A DNA stretch of 19,942 nucleotides, taken from contig CAYZZU010000042.1 of NCBI GenBank assembly GCA_964483105.1, positions 1 through 19,942 of the forward strand, read 5' to 3'. Below the pieces are notes generated by a model. That model ran no database searches. It was not told the origin of the DNA and worked only from the letters and a program-made list of their open reading frames with translations. Each line of letters opens with the position of its first letter. Position 1 is the stretch's first letter. This document shows, piece by piece, positions 15,582 to 19,942 of the stretch. The stretch comes from CAYZZU01 sp964483105 (GTDB lineage: Bacteria > CG2-30-53-67). A program made the translations under genes and the position numbers.

Positions 15582-15782
15582 ATGAAAGAAAAGATTCATC
15601 CGAAGTATGAAGAAACAACGATCACATGCACATGCGGAAACGTGATTCATACCCGTTCCACCCAGAAGGACCTGAAGATCGAGATCTGTTCCAATTGCCA
15701 TCCCTTTTACACGGGACAACAGAAGATCGTCGACACGGAAGGACGGGTGGAAAAATTCAAGAAGAAATACGGGCTTAAATAG
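15582..15782 (+). CDS. rpmE: Ribosomal protein L31, zinc-binding type
   Basis: This 66-residue protein is full length for L31. It starts MKEKIHPKY, followed by the zinc-ligand pattern C16-T-C18 and C36-S-N-C39, then HPFYTGQQKIVDTEGRVEKF, the family signature. The four Cys residues mark the zinc form, which many bacteria replace with a Cys-less paralogue during zinc shortage. L31 sits on the central protuberance of the 50S subunit and bridges to 30S. AAAGGGAG precedes the ATG. It heads the cluster rpmE, DUF1385, prfA, prmC, an order shared by many bacteria; a 205-base gap with a folded element separates it from the next gene, so it may be partly uncoupled. Confidence 0.96.
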   Translation: MKEKIHPKYEETTITCTCGNVIHTRSTQKDLKIEICSNCHPFYTGQQKIVDTEGRVEKFKKKYGLK

Positions 15783-15869
15783 GCCCTTCCAAAACCGGAG
15801 GGACAACCTGTTTTGTTCCGATCCAGTTGAAACCGAAGATAAAACGGCTCATTCCCCGTATCCGCAAGC

Positions 15870-15953
15870 GGTCCTGAAACATCAAAAACTCCTTCGGCGA
15901 AGAAGGGAGAAAATCATTCAGGATTTCTCAATCATCACCGGATGTTTCAGACC
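15870..15953 (+). ncRNA. Candidate structured RNA element between rpmE and the DUF1385 gene
   Basis: CTGAAACATC at 15874-15883 pairs perfectly with GATGTTTCAG at 15941-15950. The stem extends by GGT/ACC (15870-15872 with 15951-15953) across one bulged C. Inside are a hairpin CTCCTTC/GAAGGGAG (15889-15909, one bulged G, loop GGCGAA) and a small hairpin GATT-TCTC-AATC (15922-15933), which together form a three-way junction. It ends 34 bases before the DUF1385 start. No U-run follows, so it is not a plain terminator. I do not match it to a known riboswitch class. Confidence 0.4.
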
Positions 15954-15987
15954 CATTCAATCAAGCTCCGGCCCGAAGGATCCGATT

Positions 15988-16941
15988 ATGAAACAAACGA
16001 GCGAGACACCTATCATGGTGGGGGGACAGGCCGTGCTGGAAGGAGTCATGATGCGGGCGCCCCGTTCCTTGGTGGTGGCGGTCAGGACTCCCGGCGGAAC
16101 GATCGAGATCAAACGGGAATCGTTGCGGCTTCTCTCCGACCGGTATGCCCTGTTCAAAAAACCGGTCTTGCGCGGCTTCCTGGCTCTCTGCCAATCCGTG
16201 GTCTGGGGGGTGAAAGCCCTCGACTTCTCCGCGAAAACGGCACTGGAAGAAGAAAAATCCGGGGAGAGCGGGACACTCTCTTTCGTGTCAGCCATGATCC
16301 TGGGAATCGGTGGGGCGGTCCTGCTTTTCATCCTGCTTCCGCTCGGGTTGACGACTCTCCTGGACGACCTGTTTCCAATCGTCGCAAAAAGCTCGTTTGC
16401 ATTCAATACGGTGGACGGCCTGATCCGGGTGGGGGTTTTTCTGCTCTACCTGATCGGAATCTCGGCCATGAAGGATATCCGTCGTGTATTTCAGTATCAC
16501 GGCGCGGAACACAAATCGATCTACACCTACGAGGCGGGACTTGCGTTGACCGTCTCCAACGCGAAGAGGTTCTCCATGCTCCATCCCCGTTGCGGGACCA
16601 GTTTCCTATTGATCGTGATGGTTTTGAGCATCTTCGTTTTCTCTCTGATCCCTCATCAAAGTCCCTTCTGGGTCAAGGGGGGCGTCCGGCTGGCTCTCAT
16701 TCCCCTGATTGCCGGACTTTCCTACGAATTCATCCGGTACAGCGCAAAAGCAAGAGAGGGAAACATGATCCGGTTTCTGGTCGCTCCGGGCCTCTGGCTT
16801 CAAAGACTGACCACCCGGGAGCCGACCGATGACATGGTGGAAGTCGCTCTCACGGCGTTAAGGGAGGCCCTGGCCATGGAAGGAGCGGAACCGTTGGCAG
16901 CGGGGCGGGAACAAGGCCTGTCGGCACGGGAGGAAGGATGA
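15988..16941 (+). CDS. DUF1385 family membrane protein (YqhQ-like)
   Basis: This 317-residue protein belongs to the DUF1385 family (Bacillus YqhQ group). It opens with VGGQAVLEGVMMRAP (residues 11-25), the hallmark of the family, and continues with membrane helices at about 106-126, 146-164, 209-227 and 236-252. The conserved FQYHGAEHKSIYTYE (171-185) and HPRCGTSFL (200-208) contain invariant His and Cys residues that look like a metal or catalytic site. The function is not established. The ATG follows AAGGATC at usable spacing, and the stop overlaps the prfA start (ATGA), so the genes are coupled. Location beside rpmE and prfA is conserved in many bacteria, but a translation role is not shown. 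Confidence 0.92.
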   Translation: MKQTSETPIMVGGQAVLEGVMMRAPRSLVVAVRTPGGTIEIKRESLRLLSDRYALFKKPVLRGFLALCQSVVWGVKALDFSAKTALEEEKSGESGTLSFVSAMILGIGGAVLLFILLPLGLTTLLDDLFPIVAKSSFAFNTVDGLIRVGVFLLYLIGISAMKDIRRVFQYHGAEHKSIYTYEAGLALTVSNAKRFSMLHPRCGTSFLLIVMVLSIFVFSLIPHQSPFWVKGGVRLALIPLIAGLSYEFIRYSAKAREGNMIRFLVAPGLWLQRLTTREPTDDMVEVALTALREALAMEGAEPLAAGREQGLSAREEG

Positions 16942-18005
16942 TCCGGAAACTTCAGGAAATCGAGGAACGATTTGAAGAGCTCACTCGACGGATGAGTGAC
17001 CCGGAAGTGGCGTCCAATCCGAAGGCCTATCAGGAACTGGCCCGGGATCATGCCAGGCTATCCGGAATTGTCGAAAAATTTCGTGAATACCGTGAGGTTC
17101 TGGATGACCTCCCGGCCGCGGAGGAAGTGCTCGCCGAGTCCCGGGAGGATACCGAAATGCTGGAGATGGCCGAGCTCGAGATCGAGGAGTTGAAGAAGCG
17201 GAAAAGAGCCCTGGAAAAAGAGCTCACCATCCTGTTGCTTCCCCGGGATCCGAATGACGAGAAGAACATTTTTCTCGAAATCCGCGCCGGGACCGGAGGA
17301 GAAGAAGCCGCCCTGTTCGCGGCCGACCTTTTCCGAATGTACAGCCGATACGCCGAAAACCGGGGATGGCGGATCGAAATCATGCACAGTAATGTCACCG
17401 GGGTGGGAGGATTCAAAGAGATGATCGCCCTCATTGAGGGGGATGGAGCCTACAGCCGTCTCAAATTTGAAAGCGGAGTACACCGGGTACAACGGATTCC
17501 CGTGACCGAATCCGGGGGGAGAATTCACACATCCGCCGTAACCGTAGCCGTTCTGCCGGAAGCGGAAGAGGTGGAGGTGGAGATCAATCCCAATGACCTG
17601 AAGATCGATGTCTACCGTTCCTCGGGACCCGGAGGGCAGAGCGTCAATACGACGGATTCCGCGGTCCGGATCACCCATCTTCCCACCGGAATGGTCGTCA
17701 CCTGCCAGGACGAAAAATCCCAACTAAAAAACAAGGTCAAGGCCATGAAAGTCCTGCGCGCCAGGCTCCTGGATCGAATACAGCAGGAACAGGAGGCCGA
17801 AATCGCACGGAACCGGAGATCTCAAGTGGGAAGCGGCGATCGGAGCGAGCGGATCCGGACCTACAACTTTCCCCAGAACAGGGTCACCGATCATCGGATC
17901 GGCCTGACCCTTCACAAACTGGAGAATATCCTGCAGGGCGATCTGGATGAAATCATCGACGCACTGATCACCAGCATGCAGGCCGAAGCCCTGAAGGCAG
18001 ACTGA
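16938..18005 (+). CDS. prfA: Peptide chain release factor 1 (RF1)
   Basis: This 355-residue protein is full length for RF1, which terminates translation at UAA and UAG. The helical N-terminal domain covers about 1-105. The stop-codon-reading tripeptide is PVT (188-190) in HRVQRIPVTESGGRIHTSA, which marks RF1 rather than RF2. The catalytic loop SSGPGGQSVNTTDSAVRI carries GGQ at 232-234; Q234 is the residue methylated by PrmC, whose gene follows. The start ATG overlaps the stop of the DUF1385 gene and has GGAAGG just upstream. No programmed frameshift is seen, as expected for RF1. Confidence 0.97.
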   Translation: MIRKLQEIEERFEELTRRMSDPEVASNPKAYQELARDHARLSGIVEKFREYREVLDDLPAAEEVLAESREDTEMLEMAELEIEELKKRKRALEKELTILLLPRDPNDEKNIFLEIRAGTGGEEAALFAADLFRMYSRYAENRGWRIEIMHSNVTGVGGFKEMIALIEGDGAYSRLKFESGVHRVQRIPVTESGGRIHTSAVTVAVLPEAEEVEVEINPNDLKIDVYRSSGPGGQSVNTTDSAVRITHLPTGMVVTCQDEKSQLKNKVKAMKVLRARLLDRIQQEQEAEIARNRRSQVGSGDRSERIRTYNFPQNRVTDHRIGLTLHKLENILQGDLDEIIDALITSMQAEALKAD

Positions 18006-18019
18006 CCATCGATTCCGAA

Positions 18020-18898
18020 ATGATCGCGCAAACTTCCATTCCAAATCAGACAGAGCCCAGCCGATGGATTGAGTGGGGCTCCGGAACACTGGCCCGAAGT
18101 GGCGTCCCCAATCCGAAAGGCGATGCCGAAAGCCTCCTGTCCCACCTGTTGGGATGCCGACGTATCGATCTATACCTGGATCCGCCCCCCCTCCCGGACG
18201 AAATCCGGAACCGCTTCCGCTTTCTGATTCAAAAAAGATCTCGTCGGGAACCGTTGCAATACATCCTGCGGGAAACCTCCTTCTTCGGCCGTTCCTTTTC
18301 ACTGGGACCCGAGGTTTTAATCCCGCGTTTTGAAACCGAATTACTCGTCGAGGAATGCCTGAAACGTTCAGAAGGGACAGAGTGCGTGATGGATGTCGGA
18401 ACCGGAAGCGGCTGTATCGCAATAACCCTGGCCTGTGAACTACCCGGAACGCGAATCATGGCCGTTGATGCAAGCCTGCCCGCACTGGAAAGGGCACGGA
18501 AGAACGGCGAGCGTCACGGTGTCACGAAACAAATCTTCTGGATCTGTGGCAGCCTCCTGGAAGCGTTCGGAACGATCTCCTCTTTGGACATGATCGTGGC
18601 CAACCTTCCCTACATACCGGAATCGGAACTTCATGATCTTCAACCCGAGGTGGGCCGCTTTGAACCCTGGTCGGCCTTAAACGGCGGACCGGACGGGCTC
18701 TCCCTGATCCGGAGGCTGATCCGTGACGCACACCGGGTCCTGAGAAAAGGCGGCCTTCTGGCCCTGGAAATCGGACAGGACCAGGGCGGGGCCGTCCTGG
18801 ACCTGATCATGAAAACGGGATCCTTTGAGAAACCGGAACTAAAGCGGGATCTGTCCGGATCGGACCGGATGGTATTCGCGATCAAATCCACGCGGTGA
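18020..18898 (+). CDS. prmC: Release factor glutamine methyltransferase
   Basis: This 292-residue enzyme transfers a methyl group from AdoMet to the GGQ glutamine of RF1 and RF2. It has the helical N-terminal domain (1-75), FGRSFSLGPEVLIPRFETELLVE (89-111), AdoMet motif I MDVGTGSGCIAI (124-135), the acidic VDAS (149-152) and the substrate motif ANLPYIP (194-200), followed by ALNGGPDGL (219-227). Two positions differ from the usual sequence: NPPY is NLPY, and RPETE is RFETE. The remaining motifs are intact, so activity is likely. The gap after prfA is 14 bases with no clear ribosome-binding site, suggesting translation coupled to prfA. Confidence 0.95.
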   Translation: MIAQTSIPNQTEPSRWIEWGSGTLARSGVPNPKGDAESLLSHLLGCRRIDLYLDPPPLPDEIRNRFRFLIQKRSRREPLQYILRETSFFGRSFSLGPEVLIPRFETELLVEECLKRSEGTECVMDVGTGSGCIAITLACELPGTRIMAVDASLPALERARKNGERHGVTKQIFWICGSLLEAFGTISSLDMIVANLPYIPESELHDLQPEVGRFEPWSALNGGPDGLSLIRRLIRDAHRVLRKGGLLALEIGQDQGGAVLDLIMKTGSFEKPELKRDLSGSDRMVFAIKSTR

Positions 18899-18907
18899 GG
18901 AAATTTG

Positions 18908-19888
18908 TTGTCGAACGAGAACCCCACTAAAATGCGAGAGATCCTCGACACCCCGAAGCAATGGATTTTTTTAGCCGTACTGGCTACAACCCTGCTATTC
19001 TCCTCTTTTTCCCTTCTTGCAATCTCCAGGGCCTTGATCCTCGTGGCTCTGTTTCCCATGCTCTTTTCCCCACTGTTCCTGGTATGGACCACCTGGAGAC
19101 ACGGAATGCGGGCAGGAATCATGGTGGCCGGGATCTCTTCCTGCCTGGTCTTCATTCTATTCCAACTTCCCACAACGCTCCTCTTCCTGACCCAGTTCGC
19201 GGTGGTCGGTCTCCTTCTTGGAGAGGGACTCAGGAGGAAAGCCTCGCCCATGGCACTCCTCTTTTATACCTCTCTGGCCTCAACGCTCCTCTTCCTGGCG
19301 GTGGGAGTCACCTATCTGAGCGGTTCAGGGGGAAACCCGATGGAGATACTGAAACAGGGGACAACCACCATGGAACAGACGCTCGAAGAAAACGCCCGGC
19401 AGCTTCCCCTGGGTCCCGAAGAGCGCATATACTACCGGCAGGGGGTTCAAAACCTGGTCGCCTTCGTTCGGAGAACCTTTCCGGCCCTGATCTTCATCAA
19501 TGCCTTTTCCATCGTCTACCTGAACCTTCTGCTCTGTCTGAGGTTCGCATCCCGGCTCGGTTTGGACCGCTCCCATATCCCACCGTTTTCGGAAATCTCC
19601 GTTCCCTTCGAATGGGTATGGGGACTGATCGTGTCGGGCATGCTTTATCTGCTCAAGGTCCCTTATCTGAAATGGGCAGGGCTGAATGTCATGCTGATTT
19701 TTCTCCTGGCCTACCTGGTGCAGGGATACGCCATCCTCTCCTTCTTCCTGAACCGGAGCCGAATTCCCGGAATTGTCAAGGGGCTGCTCTACCTGGCCTT
19801 TCTACTTCACCCCGCCCTGATCCTTCTCCTCTGCGGGGCGGGACTCTTTGAAACATGGTTTCATTTCCGGAAACGGGCATCAGCCTGA
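18908..19888 (+). CDS. DUF2232 (YybS-like) membrane protein
   Basis: This 326-residue protein has about eight hydrophobic segments, beginning at residues 17-42, with a soluble stretch near 145-185 that includes MEQTLEENARQLPLGPEERIYYRQGV, then helices to the C-terminus. The pattern, with LIFINAFSIVYLNLLLCLRFASRLG and late QGYAILSFFLNRSRIP, fits DUF2232, a family without an established function. It often lies between rpsR and rplI in related bacteria; here it follows prmC instead. GAGG overlaps the prmC stop. TTG at 18908 has seven bases of spacing and is preferred over TTG at 18905; the first ATG, nine codons in, has no ribosome-binding site. Confidence 0.85.
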   Translation: MSNENPTKMREILDTPKQWIFLAVLATTLLFSSFSLLAISRALILVALFPMLFSPLFLVWTTWRHGMRAGIMVAGISSCLVFILFQLPTTLLFLTQFAVVGLLLGEGLRRKASPMALLFYTSLASTLLFLAVGVTYLSGSGGNPMEILKQGTTTMEQTLEENARQLPLGPEERIYYRQGVQNLVAFVRRTFPALIFINAFSIVYLNLLLCLRFASRLGLDRSHIPPFSEISVPFEWVWGLIVSGMLYLLKVPYLKWAGLNVMLIFLLAYLVQGYAILSFFLNRSRIPGIVKGLLYLAFLLHPALILLLCGAGLFETWFHFRKRASA

Positions 19889-19890
19889 AA

Positions 19891-19924
19891 TCCCCAAAGC
19901 ATAAAAGGGGACAGGCTACTTTTT
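19891..19924 (+). repeat. Repeat-like sequence GGGGACAGGCTAC with complementary A and T flanks
   Basis: A tract of A's, GGGGACAGGCTAC, then a run of five T's covers 19903-19924, so the flanks AAAAG and CTTTT are complementary. TCCCC at 19891-19895 can also pair with GGGGA at 19907-19911, followed by the T-run, which might give a weak terminator for the prfA operon. From memory, this sequence is common beside IS200-like/REP-associated transposases in many proteobacterial genomes. The remainder of any element is outside the window. Confidence 0.4.
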
Positions 19925-19942
19925 GTACTAAATGGTCGGTTA

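Noticed and set aside
15334..15618. 95-codon N-terminal extension of the speDE frame
   Set aside because: SpeD proteins start at about MKPNG, the extension has no domain, and the predicted promoter lies inside it.
15889..15909. CTCCTTC/GAAGGGAG hairpin as an rpmE terminator
   Set aside because: It is followed by A's rather than T's on the plus strand and is better explained as part of the larger paired element.

Overview
The window is about 20 kb of GC-rich bacterial chromosome with compact operons. It reads like a Gram-negative genome, because it carries a tripartite RND efflux system with an outer-membrane factor and several lipoproteins. Two things fit a Desulfobacterota (deltaproteobacterial) or related lineage: the fused SpeD-SpeE polyamine gene and the order rpmE, DUF1385, prfA, prmC. 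This assignment is an inference from gene content, not a proof. I see no phage, CRISPR or plasmid features.

Left part, minus strand (1-6920). The 5' part of a tRNA-Asn gene lies at the edge. Next comes an efflux operon transcribed leftwards in the order TetR/PsrA-like repressor, NodT/TolC-type outer-membrane lipoprotein, membrane-fusion protein, RND pump. The genes are nearly abutting or overlap by a few bases. The operon starts at a near-consensus sigma70 promoter whose spacer contains a perfect 12-bp palindrome (AAAC-AATT-GTTT). This palindrome resembles the published PsrA operator and is a strong candidate for autorepression.

Middle part (7014-14285). A secreted or anchored DUF547 protein stands alone on the plus strand. 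A minus-strand CUT1-type carbohydrate ABC transporter operon follows (substrate-binding lipoprotein, two permeases, ATPase), ending with a 52-residue membrane protein. Its promoter is near-consensus (TTGACG-17-TATAAT), with GGYGTA half-sites around it that may be an operator. A GT39/ArnT-like membrane glycosyltransferase with a TTG start is divergent from the transporter.

Right part (14266-19942). A fused S-adenosylmethionine decarboxylase/aminopropyltransferase (SpeD-SpeE) converges on the glycosyltransferase gene with overlapping 3' ends. It is divergent from a translation cluster: rpmE (L31), a DUF1385 membrane protein, prfA (RF1), prmC (RF1 glutamine methyltransferase) and a DUF2232 membrane protein. 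PrmC modifies the GGQ glutamine of release factors, so that pairing is functional. The gap between rpmE and the DUF1385 gene holds a long closing stem around two smaller hairpins. The right edge carries a GGGGACAGGCTAC sequence that resembles the end of a transposase-associated repeat.

Most of the window is ordinary core and transport content. The most interesting points are the altered amine-side active site of the SpeE domain in the fusion, the structured element at 15870-15953, and the operator sitting inside the efflux promoter.
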